Assembly (NCBI RefSeq): GCF_000801105.2
Contig: NC_079511.1
Location: 23,831,792 to 23,895,791 of the forward strand
Length of the DNA: 64,000 nucleotides
Direction of reading: 5' to 3'
Source of the DNA: Raphanus sativus
Taxonomy: Eukaryota > Streptophyta > Magnoliopsida > Brassicales > Brassicaceae
Both the position numbers and the translations under genes were made by a program. Positions 9,756 to 22,219 of this stretch are shown piece after piece (position 1 is the stretch's first letter; every line of letters begins with the position of its first letter). The notes beneath the pieces were generated by a model. The model did not search any database. It was not told where the DNA came from and worked only from the letters and a program-made list of their open reading frames with translations.

Positions 9756-12700
9756 TTATAAATCTTATGGCATCCCAATTTTAGTATTTAAATTATATTG
9801 AATTTATATAGCGATTTATATAAAATTAAATTCTAATGATAAAATATATATTTAAAACTTAACAATTTTATAAAACAGAACGCCATAACTTTAGAATTAT
9901 GTTTGATCGAAACAATATTTTTGTTGAATTATTATAGATTTCATTACATAGTTTATTAACTTTATTCAGAAACCATATTAGACTATGCATGTACGAAAAT
10001 TTCAGTATTAAGAGATCAAAAATTACTTGTGAAGTAAGTAGAAGGTAGAAAACAAAAATTAAGAGATCCATGAAAATAAATAAACTTAAACTGAAAGTAT
10101 GGAGTTATTCATCAATAGAAAAGGTTAAGACATTGAACGTTAATTATTTATTTGGCCTTTTCCATTATTTTCCAGATGAGTTTTGTGAAATGTTTCCAGA
10201 TATCTAGTCTTTTTAAAGCCATTATAACAAAATAAAAATAATAATTAGCCTTTTCCATTATCTTTAAATTTTATTTTTTAAATTAATTTTTACTCGTCCA
10301 AAAATATTTTTAAAAAACATTGATGAATCTATTCTTGTATTTCCATCTAGGTTAGCTTTATCGCTTTAATAAAATTAAATTTTATTTTCTAAAATGACAT
10401 AAAAGGAGACCAATTTTTATAAATTATGTATTTTCTAATAAAAAGTTATGGCATTGTTAAAACATTAATATATCTTATTTTATTTGAATCAGTTTCATTT
10501 TAATTATTTAAATATTTATATATAATTTTAAAAAATTTTGACAATATTTTCTTTTGGTTAGACTCATAGTTGTATTTATTTTTAATCATGCATATAAATC
10601 ACTTTTTCCTTTTATCAAAAAGAATTATTACTTACTTCTAAAAAACTGAATTTAGTTTTTAGCTTACCTATATTTTATATTTTATTTTTATTTATAAATA
10701 GAAAAACCCCAATTTTTATTTTTCATTTATTTTTAAAAATATTTATTTTCTTTCTTTTTATTTCATCTAATCATAAAATATTTTTTACACATGAAAGTTT
10801 GATCGAACGACTTGATACATGTCAAATTATACCAACCGTACTAACTTAAAATTAAAATACATTTTTATATAATAAAACTAACATCATCTGACTACACATA
10901 TATTTCCTTTTTAATAGTCAAAGAACTTTAAATGAGATCCTAACTAAGGGCTTGACTGATTGAAATGCAATAGTCGTGTAGATGCGCTTGCAGGAGTTTA
11001 CAAATATGGATAGTTGCAATTTCTAGCGTTTTAAGCGATTGATACGATTAGTGTAACGGTTAGAAATTGGTTTATTTTAGTGTAATTGTGACTAACTGAT
11101 TATGAGATATTACAACAATTTAATAATAAATTATCAAATATTAACATATTATAAAATTATAAAATATAAAACATACTTTGTGATAAAATATAATAATTAT
11201 TAATATAATATGATCAATAATGATATTATGTTTATTTATTTAATTTTAAATTAGTTAAAAGTTATAATTTTAATAAACAAATTCCATAGATTTATATTAA
11301 AAAAATTGAATATGTATATATATATATATATCAGATTTAAAAACTTATAATGAATATTCTTTGTTTAAAGTTTTATAAAATAATTTATGATAATATTTGT
11401 TAATTTAATTTAAAATATTAAATATTTTTTAGAATATTTATTTATCCACTTGTGATTTTCCGCAACCGCAACCTTTAGATTTTAAAAGGTTCAGTGCAAA
11501 TTGTAAAATTTTCTGTGATTATTTTAAAATGCCAAACAACTACTATATATTAACCACAAAATATGTGTTTACGGATGGTAGCAAAAATAACTGTTAGACC
11601 TAAGTTTGTGACCAATATTCTTTCCGATTAAAACGTTGATATCACATTGGAAAGATTCTAAACCTAATAATATATGTTCGATATCAAGAAAAAGAAGATA
11701 TATCCTTGATGTGTGTAAATTATTATGTTTAATGAAAACCTTTCTCTCATTTCCAATGTGAGTATTATTTTTATCGTTATAAACAGTGGGTATAAACAGT
11801 GGCTGATCTATAAATACCTTTCCTGGAGACAAAAATATTTTATATTATCATATTTATATATTCAATTTTTACTTTTCTAAAGCTAACTTTTAATATTATA
11901 TTAAAATTTTAATATTTGTATTAAAATTTTTCGTTTCAACATGTAGTTACTATACCATATTTTATTAGGTTTAATCATTGTAGCAATCTGAGTATAAACA
12001 AAATTATATTTATTTATCAAATCGTACTTTCACGTAATATCTATGTTAATATTTATTATTGATTATATTGAACAAATTATATATAACATAGTTCTAAAAG
12101 AAACTTTACATAAACTAATTTTTTAAATAATCAAGTATGCTATTCAAATAAACACATTACTATGTTATGTAAAGTATGCTATGTTATATTATTTGTGTTG
12201 CTGTGGAGCAGTCCAAGTTTGGACTTTTTCGAAAATTTCATCAGACCTAGAGATTTTTCTTTTTACAATTAGTTTTTTTTAAATACTGATCATTTTTTTC
12301 CGAGAGTTTTTCCCTAAATAGAAAATCATCAATTTGCAAAAAAATTTATGGTACACATTGAAAGCAAGGAACAACGAATTTTTGTAACAGTTTAGATATA
12401 GATTCTAGAAATATTCTCAAATTGACTGAAACAGGATTTTTACTTTAGATTGAAGCACAAAAACCACCATAGCAAAGGTCTCTCCTACAAGAGAAAAATC
12501 TGCACCTGGTTTATCTTCCATACAAAAAATGGTGTTTTTGAATGGATCATAGAAAAAAGAAGATATCTATTGCGGCAAGAGCTGGTTTAGCATTTTGGAA
12601 GACTATGATGGTCTGTTGGGAGAAAAGAATACAACAGCCACTCTTTACCCTTTACATTCGGAGATTGAGACGTTCATTTCGGCAATGAAATGCATATAGA

Positions 12701-13137
12701 ATCTACGGTAATATCATGTTATTTTTGCAATATATTGTTTTTAATTGGTGAAAATAATTTTGGAATCAGAGGAATTATCACTTTTTACAAGTTATCTAAA
12801 AGACATCAAATTACTGAGAAAAAACTTCACTTATTCTGAGTTCATTCATATACTACAAACGTAAAATAAGAAGGTGGATAATCTCGTATATATTGACAGA
12901 AAGCAACCGTCATTTGTCGTTTATATAGATGCAGAATTTTCGGTTTGGTCTGCAGAATTTTAATTGAATTAGTTAAGTTTATGACAAAAATAACACATTA
13001 CTAGTATACAAGAATACTAATATATATAAATACTATATAATATTCAAATGTAAAATATTACTATATCAATAACTATGTCTAAACTCTATAATATGGTTAA
13101 AAGAAAACATTACTATATCGCATGTAGATAGTGATCA
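9756..13137. other. Long AT-rich intergenic stretch, no gene recognised
   Basis: Almost uniformly AT-rich, with a (TA)n run near 11308-11330. An 87-codon minus-strand frame at 11569-11832 and a 67-codon frame at 9868-10071 have AT-driven composition and no recognisable motif. Slightly GC-richer text at 12190-12680 may be an old retroelement remnant but could not be assigned. Confidence 0.5.
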
Positions 13138-13330
13138 TCCCCTATATATTAAAAGGGAAGACTTTAAAAAATTAGAACCTCATTTTTGTATTAATTAAAA
13201 AAAATCCCTTCCTACGTGGCAAGTTTTTAAGAGGTCAAAAATCCTACGTGTCACTCTTAGAGGAGATTTGATAAAATCATAGTATTATAATTAATACGAC
13301 CAACCGTTATTGTACGTTGAATATATTACG
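13138..13330 (+). mobile_element. Helitron-like 5' terminus
   Basis: After an A at 13137 the sequence starts TCCCCTATATATTAAAAGGG, similar to crucifer Helitron 5' ends, followed by TCCTACGTGGCA- and CTACGTGTCA-type text often found just inside such ends. No hairpin-plus-CTAG partner was located convincingly downstream, so length is unknown. Confidence 0.35.
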
Positions 13331-13430
13331 TTAATAGTTTGTCATCGCGATTTCATAGTTTTTTGAATATTCATTATATTTTCGTTAATAGATTATCCTC
13401 GAACCTCTCCTGTATATTTTCGAGCCTAAG

Positions 13431-13720
13431 ACGTTAGCTTCTGGAGAGCTTAGCAAAATGATTGGCCATGGGATCCTTGGTAGCTACGCTCTTCAGCTCA
13501 AAGGATTAACCTTGGGGCTCAAGGTAAACAGTTGGTACAATGCGTTGAAGAGGAAGATGATAAAGGAGCGACCTTTGTGAGAAAAATACCTCGAGGGCCT
13601 GATACACCTCTGATCTTACTAAGCAAGCTTGGCTCCACGAAGCCGTCTCCGTTGTTACCAATCCACTTGGACGATGTTACTATTCTCTTTCTCTGCAAAA
13701 TTGTTTTTTTTTTTTGCTAA
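13431..13720 (+). pseudogene. Unidentified coding-like fragment
   Basis: A GC-richer block in AT-rich DNA. One frame reads PKTLASGELSKMIGHGILGS then YALQLKGLTLGLK up to a possible GGTAAAC donor near 13523. A second frame from 13532 reads VEEEDDKGATFVRKIPRGPD then TPLILLSKLGSTKPSPLLPI. Both look protein-coding in composition, but they are in different frames and end in AT-rich sequence. I do not recognise the family. The position just inside a Helitron-like 5' end suggests a captured gene piece. Confidence 0.35.
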
Positions 13721-15543
13721 ACATCTCTGCAAAATTGTTTAATGCGTTTATATTTTTTCAGTTTGAGTTCAATGATTTCACCAATATGAGATAATATTTT
13801 TATCAATATAGTGCATAGGAAACATGATAATGTCCATTTTTTTTCTATTTACGTTAATGAATTTGAATTCGTATATGTTATGAGAAAAATTGTACAGATT
13901 TTTGATCATGTATAGTTTGGTAAAATTAAGTTTCCTTGGAATCGGATTGGGAGCCACATGAAAGTGAACCTCTCCTTAATATTGATATTCACGTTTATAT
14001 TCATTGTTAAAGGTGTGTCCATTATATTAATACTAACGTGTGATGATAGCATTAAATACAAAATATCACGTATCTATTAATATTGTCTATATAATGAACA
14101 TCTCCTCATATCAGTCTGCGTTCATAACTATGAGTCGGTAGTTATTTGTAATGTATATAAGTAGATACATATATTTGTTTAGGAAATAAAATATAGTATA
14201 TTATTAATGATAAACTTTGTGTCCATGGTAAGATAGTATATACTCAAAATATTTAAAGCTACGCTCAAATTAGTTAATTTAAAATGTTGTCTTATACAAA
14301 AGGAAGTCTACACAGACAAACAATTAAACTACGGTATATGTGTAAAATTTATATGTCATATTTTGTGCCGACATATAAATAATATTTTCTATTCTTTTGT
14401 TTCTTTTGGACAAAACAATTCTTGATAATATAAATATTATAAAAAGAGAAAATCAACAGAAAATGAAAAATTAATAAAAACATTGCTGATGTAAGAAAAT
14501 ATAAATTCTCTACATTTTTAAAATAAATATTTTAGAGAACCTTTATTAGAAGATGAAAATATTTTTTGTTATTAATAGGAAATTGTTTACTTAAAAATAA
14601 TTTATATTAATTAAATTATCATTGATTTTATATTCTTAAAAATAATTACTTATAAAATAATTATTTATTATATTTATATTAGGTTTAAATATAATAATAT
14701 AAAATTATAGAATTTCATCTTTTTAATATTAAATGATGGTTTTCTTATGTTTTTATAAATTATATTTTGTAACTGAACTAAAACATTACTAAAAATAAAT
14801 AAATTCGACTGAATTGGACAGACACAAACAAAACCAAATTAAAGCGAATCAAACACAAAACTGAATTGAACACAAAATCAAACCGAACCAAATCAAACAC
14901 AAACTAAATTAATTTGACTTGATTAGGTTAAGGTTCTCTAATACTCAAATAACCAAATCGAATAGAACCTAAACAGAACCCATAGTTAAATTGAAATATC
15001 CCTCCTGATAAAATCGAATAACCAACGTGACATTGTTTGTTAATATTATATATTTTAAAAAAAATCGAAAAGATTTACCCTGGTCTTATCCTAGTATATC
15101 AGTATAATTACTGATATGTTGTCAAAACTTCGATGGACAGCACTTTATAAGACGACACACTTAACGAAACGATTTGTTCGAGTAAAGTGGGTGATTACAA
15201 TAAGTGGCATTCTAATACCTAAACTTACAAAATTGCATAGTAATATATACTAACATTTTCGTTTTTTATTTCGTTAGTCTCGACTTTGTAGATGTGAAAT
15301 TAAGTGGTTTCTTAGTATAAGGTTTCAAGCATGAAAGTCACCATTGACATAATTGTATAACATACTCGCCAAATGAGGAAAAACACGAAACATAAATATT
15401 AGAGTTCTAGCTAATGTTTCGTTATTAAGTAATTCAAGTTGATTAGTTACCTCTTTATTCTAAATATGCTGGCTTCCCAAGACTGTTTATAATTTAAGAT
15501 AATACTATGATGCAAGTATGTAGCAATGGTTATTAAAATTCTA
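13721..15543. other. AT-rich intergenic DNA with an AACCGAA-type low-complexity tract
   Basis: No gene recognised. Between about 14800 and 15010 the sequence is a degenerate, purine/C-rich tract built from AAACCAAATC- and AACCGAACC-like words. Confidence 0.5.
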
Positions 15544-15804
15544 GTCTCTCAGTTTCATAATAAGTATCATTCTAACATTTTTTTCTTATTACATAAAAAA
15601 TGTCACTTTACAATCATAATGCAAATTAAACTTACTTTCAGCTGAAAATTAATTTCAAACTACATTGATTTTATAAATAATTTTATTTATCTCAAATACT
15701 ATTGGTCAAAATTTTATAATTAATAACAAACTACATATATTTCCGCCACTTTCTTAATCTGTATAAAAAATATCAAAGTGTCATTTATATAGAAATGGAG
15801 AGAG
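15544..15804. mobile_element. Stowaway-like MITE
   Basis: About 260 bp with ends GTCTCTCAGTTTCATAATAA (left) and CTCTCTCCATTTCTATATAA (right, reverse-complemented), with TA next to both ends. The CTCTCTCC-TTTC end resembles the Stowaway consensus. No coding sequence. Confidence 0.45.
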
Positions 15805-15820
15805 TATTATTTAGTTTATA

Positions 15821-16063
15821 CTCTCTCCATTTCAAATTAATGTGCGTTTTAGAGTTTTCACACATATTGAAAAACACGTAAAATTTTGATTATAATAATT
15901 ATTTCCGTGATTAGTTATTTTCACAATTTCTAACAAATAAAAATTCAATAAATATAATTAATGTTTCCGAAATTTATCATTATTACATGCACTGAAATGT
16001 AAAATATCTATCTTTTTAAAAAAATTATTTAAAAAAAAATATATCATTTTAAAACGGAAGGAT
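15821..16063. mobile_element. Second Stowaway-like MITE, adjacent
   Basis: It starts after TA with CTCTCTCCATTTCAAATTAA and ends near AAAACGGAAGGATTA, the imperfect complement of that start. It lies 16 bp after the previous element. Boundaries are approximate. Confidence 0.45.
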
Positions 16064-16977
16064 TACTATTTTTAGTGAGTTCAGTTCGTCTCCAGTTTAT
16101 ACAACCATACATTAAAAAAAATAGTAATAAAAGTTAGGAGAAGTAAGAGAAAAGACTAGAAGTATTTTCTTGAAATAAATATTCTAATTTGCTCAAATGG
16201 TACCACATAGTAATTTGGATCTACAGACGATTTAAAATATCAATTTTGGTTCACATGATTTCTTAAACCTTAAGTTTATGTATGCATTAGAATACAAAGC
16301 AACGAAAAACAAAACAGTGGATCAGGATTTAGGCCGGATGTGAGATTTAGTGGATCATAAATATTTTAAAACAAATTTTTAAAACATTTTTTGAAAAAAA
16401 TTTCGAGGTCACCCGATTTATAAATATTAGCTTTAAAATTTTTAAGGTCTAGACGAATGTTCCATGGACTGGTCTGATTGGGATTGTATGCTTGTACATG
16501 CATTTTGGTAAAAACCTTTGATTAAACCAAGTGAGGACGGTCCAGTGTTTTTTTAGAGAACTTCGGCCTTAATACAGATTCGGGTTTGAATTCCGCTGAC
16601 CACCATTACTTAAAATAGAATGAAAAAGACGGTCCTCTAAAGTGCAGAAAAGTGCTTTCTGCAGAGATGTAATTAGTCGGGTTTCCATCGGAGTATCCGG
16701 ATATCTGGATTACTAAAAAAAAGGTTAGTAATTTCATTTTTTGTGTATCTGATATGTTTTATTAGATCGCGTGCAAAAAAAATCCATACGTGATGATGAA
16801 GACTTTTGTTTTTGGGTAAAAAGAGATCATAAGAAATAAAGCAGCAAAAACTAAAACATCGCAAGTAATAAAAAATGCCATAGTTGTACCAAATAAAAAT
16901 AGAAATTCCATAGCCGGTGACTAGAGTCAGCAAGTTGCATAATCTCATACACTCGTCTTGACACACATTTCAACTTC
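16064..16977. other. Intergenic DNA, no gene recognised
   Basis: A GC-richer patch at 16450-16660 could be an old SINE-like remnant but was not strong enough to call. A 97-codon minus-strand frame at 16673-16966 has no recognisable feature. Confidence 0.4.
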
Positions 16978-16980
16978 TTA

Positions 16981-17545
16981 GAGCATCTCCATTGGTGAAC
17001 CCCTTCCTGGGGTTCACCTTTTCAATTTTTAATTATTATTTTTTTTTATTTTTCTTTTCGATTTTTTTTTTCTTAAAAAAAAAAAAAAATAGACCAATCG
17101 TAGGCCGCCGCGACATGTGGGATCCACGCTACAGTGATGAACCTCAGGAGAGAGGGGTTCACCAGGAAGAACTTTGCAAGAGAAAGGTTCACAAGATTTG
17201 ATTATTTTAATATTTTTTTTTTTGAAAAACGTGTGAACCCCCTTAGAGCACCATCAACCCACGTGTAGCTTAAATAGGGTTGTTTAAATTTTTTTATTAT
17301 TATTATTTTTTTTTTTTTGGTTTTTTCAAAAAAAAAAATTAAAAAACAAAAAGGACCAATCGCGGGCCACCACGTGTCAGTGGGGCCACGAAAAAGACAA
17401 GCAACACAGCTTGTTGGTGCTTAATCAGGCGTCGATGCCTCTTCTTCCTTCTCTTTCTTCCTCTTTTTCCTATTTTTTTAATTCTAAGCCACCCCTAAGC
17501 TACCCCCTTTAATGATGCTCTTAAGAGTTCTCAATGGAGATGCTC
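16981..17545. mobile_element. PIF/Harbinger MITE (outer), interrupted by a second one
   Basis: The left end GAGCATCTCCATTGG and the right end (reverse-complemented) GAGCATCTCCATTGA match closely. TTA lies on both sides (16978-16980 and 17546-17548), the standard 3-bp Harbinger target duplication. The interior holds GGTGAACCCC and its complement GGGGTTCACC, then a T-rich tract. A second MITE (17246-17520) sits near the right end; without it this element would be about 290 bp. Confidence 0.85.
17246..17520. mobile_element. PIF/Harbinger MITE (inner, nested)
   Basis: A 275-bp element with ends GAGCACCATCAACC (left) and GAGCATCATTAAAG (right, reverse-complemented), flanked by its own TTA duplication (17243-17245 and 17521-17523). 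It lies wholly inside the MITE at 16981-17545, so it inserted later. The interior has T- and A-runs around a GC-richer core. Confidence 0.8.
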
Positions 17546-18067
17546 TTATATTGTTTCCAGTTTCTGCAAGTTTTGTTTTTGTTTTTGTTTTTTTTTTTTC
17601 CGCGGACGTCTGTAAATTTTCTTCTTTTTTATTATTTTCAGAAAAAACCTGAAAAAATCCTTTCGAAATCGGTTGATCTTTTGCAATAATACTACTATTA
17701 GTTTATAGGTTTAATAGAAAATATATTGAATATCATGGTCAGTTTTTTTTTGTTAGACAGTGAACTATAATAATTTTTTTGTTATTGGATTCAATTTCCG
17801 TAATCTAACTTTAGAAAGAAAAAAATCCAACTTGCTTTGGTATGTACTTTACTACATAATTAAGTTTACGACTGAACCTTTCAAGAAAATAAATTCGTCT
17901 TTGGAGCTTCAAGGGCTAAACTTTGTCTTGCAAAATTTTCTCAGTCACATTCAAGTTATTTATACAATCGCTAAATGCTAACTAGACGATTTATAAGAAA
18001 TTATCGATTAGGTTGATTATTCTGGGCCTAGACAAAGGCTAAACGTTAACAAATCATTCATTTGATA

Positions 18068-18128
<61 letters not shown>

Positions 18129-19702
18129 CATGTATATGACATTTTTTAGTTTTTAAGTTTAATTATAAAATTATCTTGATGAATTGTCAAAATCAGATAC
18201 ACAAAAGTTTTGTTTTATTGCAAGAATTCTTAATTCATGACTGATAAGAAAAAGAAACAAAACAAATTTATGGATTTGTAATAATATTATCGTTTAATTT
18301 AACATATTTAAACTAATTTTGGATCGATTTAGAATAACTTAATCTAATTTAAATCGTATAAATCAATTTTTTAAAAAATATTTTAGATAAGATCAAGTTA
18401 CTTACTGTTTATGTGTCGTCTGGATCGATTTTTAGAACCTTGTATTTATATATTAAATTGAGTATTTGCACGCGATACACAAAAAATCTACTTTATTTGC
18501 ACTCCATATCCTATTTCCCTCCCAATTTTCTTCTCTCTATTTTTATCATTTTTCTTCCATTCTATGGTATCCCAATTATTTTAGTATATTGAATTAATTT
18601 GCTCTATTAAATTTAGGAAAGAAGCTTTCGCAAAAATAAAAGAGTAAAATGTCAGACCACTGTCCTTACAATCATATGATCACAGTTGCATGATTTCGTC
18701 ATTTGATTAATATTCTTTAGATTCTAGGAGCATTAACTATCTGAGACGCACCAGTCTGAACTCTGAGCAAGTTTTTTTTTTTCTTTTTGAGCAAGTTAAA
18801 TTTGGAGGAAAGCGCAAAAAGGAAACTTATTAATTATTTCTACACAATTTGAACCTTTCATATGCACTCGTAAATAAAGTTAAGGAACATATTTAGAACT
18901 TAGTAAAATGAAATGATTGAATAATTAAAAAATGAAATTATTCAAGAGTACATATTGAATGTAAAATTAAGCATTTCATTTCTAATACTAATAAATCTAT
19001 AATTATAGAATAGTTAGTTATCTTGTTGAGCATCTGATAATCAACGGACAAGGCTTCCACTTTTTCTGGAAAAGGGTCCCAACCTTTTTTCCAGCAGCAA
19101 GTAGATTTTTTTTTTGCAGAGTTTTTTTTGCTGTAGTTTAATATCTGCAGCTCTGTAAATTATTAGTTTTACTTTTATAAAATATAACATGATTAGATAA
19201 AATATATTATAGCTGTATAAAACTTATATGTTATTAAAAATAACAATTCATATAATTTATTTGAAATAAAATAAAAAACTATCTAAAATTATTTCTTAAC
19301 GATATCTTTGAATATATTAAACATTTATTTAACTATACATATACAACTGATCTATTCATTAACAATCATCTAATTTATACATATATTAGATGGAGTTTAT
19401 TTATTATTCAAGTGGCTTAATAATTACGTACCTCATATATTTGACGAAAAAGAGGATGTGCCTTTCTTTTAGTTTTGCATATTATTTATAACTAATAATT
19501 AATAATTTCTATTTTGAATTATGAGTTTTTATACAGCCCAAATAATAAGGATGTAGGACTTTTTTCTAAAGCAAGTAGAAAAATAAAGCTTTATTTTTAT
19601 GTATCCTGAAAAAAAATAAGCTATATTTTGATTATAGAAAAATATAATTTTTTCTGTGGGCTTTAACTTTGAAATAAAACTACAGCATAGATTAGAGACT
19701 TG
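17546..19702. other. AT-rich intergenic DNA with a long TA microsatellite
   Basis: No gene recognised. A perfect (TA)n run of about 55 bp lies at 18070-18125. Confidence 0.5.
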
Positions 19703-20419
19703 GAGCATCTCCAAGAGGACTCTCTATTTTAGAGTTTGCAAAACTCTAAATTTGAAATTCCAGTGTGTTGTTTTCCAAAAGAAAAACTTTTTTTTCCAAA
19801 AGAAAAACTTCAAACCTAACTTTAAAATTATTTGTATTTTACACTATGATCTCTATATTTGTTATAACTAATATAAATCCATAAAACTTATAAATAACTA
19901 GCACATATATAAAAAATATCACATTAATATTAATTAATAAAATCTTACAGTAAAATATATAAATAATAAATATAAATACATAATTAAATATTAAACAACA
20001 AGAAAAATACATTATATTTTAAAGCTTGCAAAACTTCATATTTGAAGTTTAAAGATGTTTTTAAACTTCATATTTGAAGTCTAAAGTTGTTTTTAAACCT
20101 TAAATCTTCTTATTTTAAGGTTTATATTTAGTTTTATGTGTAAAACTAAAATTTATGAAAAATATGTGAAATATTATAAGATGATTTTTTAAAAAAAAAT
20201 AAAAGGATAAACAACAAAATATCTAAGAATCATAAAATGTAATATTTAATTGTAAAGACTAAAATGTAAGTAAAAATGTGAAACTACAAATTTAAATTTG
20301 AGTAGTGACACTCTATATTTGAAGTTTCAATATTAAAAACTTTAAATTTGAAGTTTCAATATTTTCTTTTGGAGAACAAAAAGCTTCAAATATGAAGTTA
20401 TATAGTGTCTGAGATGCTC
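19703..20419. mobile_element. Harbinger-like non-autonomous element
   Basis: A 717-bp unit with ends GAGCATCTCCAAGAG (left) and GAGCATCTCAGACAC (right, reverse-complemented). Flanking triplets are TTG and TTA, an imperfect duplication. The interior repeats the palindromic motif AACTTCATATTTGAAGTTT several times. No coding sequence. Confidence 0.6.
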
Positions 20420-20652
20420 TTAGAGTTAGTAATTTTAAAAAAAAGTAAATAAAGATAAGGTACTAAATTAAACCCCAACCAATCATCATCAATATCATTG
20501 TTAGGAAAGAAAACGATAACTTTTTTGAAGCATACTGATATACATTTAGGATATTGATGTATACATAATTTTATGTGCACCCTAACCTTCTTTGTGTTTT
20601 TGGCATTAATGGAAAATACAAACAACATATTTTTATTACATAGTTTGGCATG

Positions 20653-20687
<35 letters not shown>

Positions 20688-20980
20688 CATTTTCTATTAC
20701 TACTCGTTCCGTTTCATTTTAATTTATCGTTTTATATTTATGCAAACATATTAAAAACATTTAATTTTACATATTTTTAAATTAAAAATACTGTTATCTA
20801 TATACCTAATTATATTTCAACCAATAGAAAAAAATTAGAAAATCTTGGTTATAAATTTTGTATTAAATTTTTTTAAAATTACTTATTTTGAAATTCAACA
20901 ATGATAACTAAACTGAAACTGAAGAAATATATTTTTGTGTTAATATTGAATAATAATAATAATATGTACACATTACATTA
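20420..20980. other. AT-rich DNA with TA microsatellite
   Basis: A (TA)n run occupies about 20655-20687. CTCGTTCCGTTTCATTTTAA near 20702 resembles one Stowaway end, but no partner was found. No gene. Confidence 0.4.
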
Positions 20981-22219
20981 TCTATACTATTATTTGCGAA
21001 GCGATTTTTCATGACGGAGCTCTCATGTTAAAAGTTGGAGTGGTTAATATCAATTGTACTCTAATGGATAAAAAAATATATTACCTAAAAAATAAAAACG
21101 AATTTAAAACTAATAATAGTAAGAAATATCCAAAATCTTAAAATATAGATGTTAAATAAAAATAAAATTATATATATATATTGTGATGTAATCCGAAAAA
21201 AATTTTAATAAGAAGTTCAAAATTAAAAAAAGACACATATAATCAAAAAAATATTAAGTGATGTTTTAAGATTTATTTATTAACAATGAATATAATGAAT
21301 GAAACATTTTTAAAAATTATAATACGTAAGAATTTTCAAAAAATAAAAATGAATTTAAAACTACTGATAGTAAGATTTATCCAAAATCTTAAAATATAGA
21401 TGTTAAATAAAAATAAAATTATATATATATTGTGTTGTAATTCGAAAAAACTTTTAATAAAAAGTTCAAAATTATAAAAAGACACATATAATCAAAAAAG
21501 ATATTAAGTGATGTTTAAGATTTATTTATTAACAATGAATATAATGAATGAAACATTTTTAAAAATTATAATACGTAAGAATTTTCAACTGAAAAAAATA
21601 AATTATGACTTATAACTATAATATTTTCATTAGTAATGCATATATTAATAAATAATTCTAAAATATTTTTGTCCCTACGGGCAGACGAAACACCTAGGAA
21701 TTCGTTACATAGAGCAATTAGGAGCCGACATCAGATAATGGTCTAACCTCATTTATATGTTTGGTTTTATAAAAAGTTAATTTTAGTGACAAATGCATGT
21801 GTATTAATTAACATGAATAGAGATAATATGATCATGTATATAATAAATAGTTATATATTATATGTACTATAATTAAAAATTTATTTTAATAATTTTATGT
21901 TTATCTATTAGATTAGATAATTGAACATAAATTAATATAATAAAATTTTGGTCAAAAATAAATAAAATAGTTCTAATATATATTATGTTGTTATCTGAAA
22001 ATAATATTTTTAGTCATAAATATTAAAAATTAATTTCAATAATAGTTATAGATATATATATATATTGTAATGAGAAACTTAATTATAGATAAACATATCA
22101 CCAATTTAAAAGTTTAAGAGTATAACATAACTTATCATGATAATTATTGAAATAATAATATATGTATCAATAAATATTTATAAAACTATTAAATCCATAT
22201 GAGCGGGCCAACCATCTAG
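20981..22219 (+). mobile_element. Non-autonomous Helitron
   Basis: The 5' end TCTATACTATTATTTGCGAA follows an A at 20980 and is a typical crucifer Helitron start; the same end recurs inverted at 28579 and 28665. Two candidate 3' ends exist. At 21694-21697 a CTAG follows CCCTACGGG but is followed by G. At 22216-22219 a CTAG follows GAGCGGGCCAACCAT and is followed by the expected T. The second fits better, giving about 1.24 kb. No coding sequence; the interior carries a tandem duplication. Confidence 0.55.
21083..21590. repeat. Tandem duplication of a roughly 250-bp unit inside the Helitron
   Basis: Two successive copies (about 21083-21330 and 21331-21590) share the order AATTTAAAACTA, ATATAGATGTTAAATAAAAA, GACACATATAATCAAAAAA, ATTAAGTGATGTTT and AATACGTAAGAATTTTCAA. 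Differences are scattered substitutions and small indels. Confidence 0.8.

Noticed and set aside
11569..11832. 87-codon minus-strand frame
   Set aside because: AT-driven composition, no motif, no splice or promoter context.
16500..16660. Possible SINE with A-box-like GGTCCAGTG and B-box-like GGGTTTGAATTCC
   Set aside because: No tail and no target duplication seen; too weak to call.
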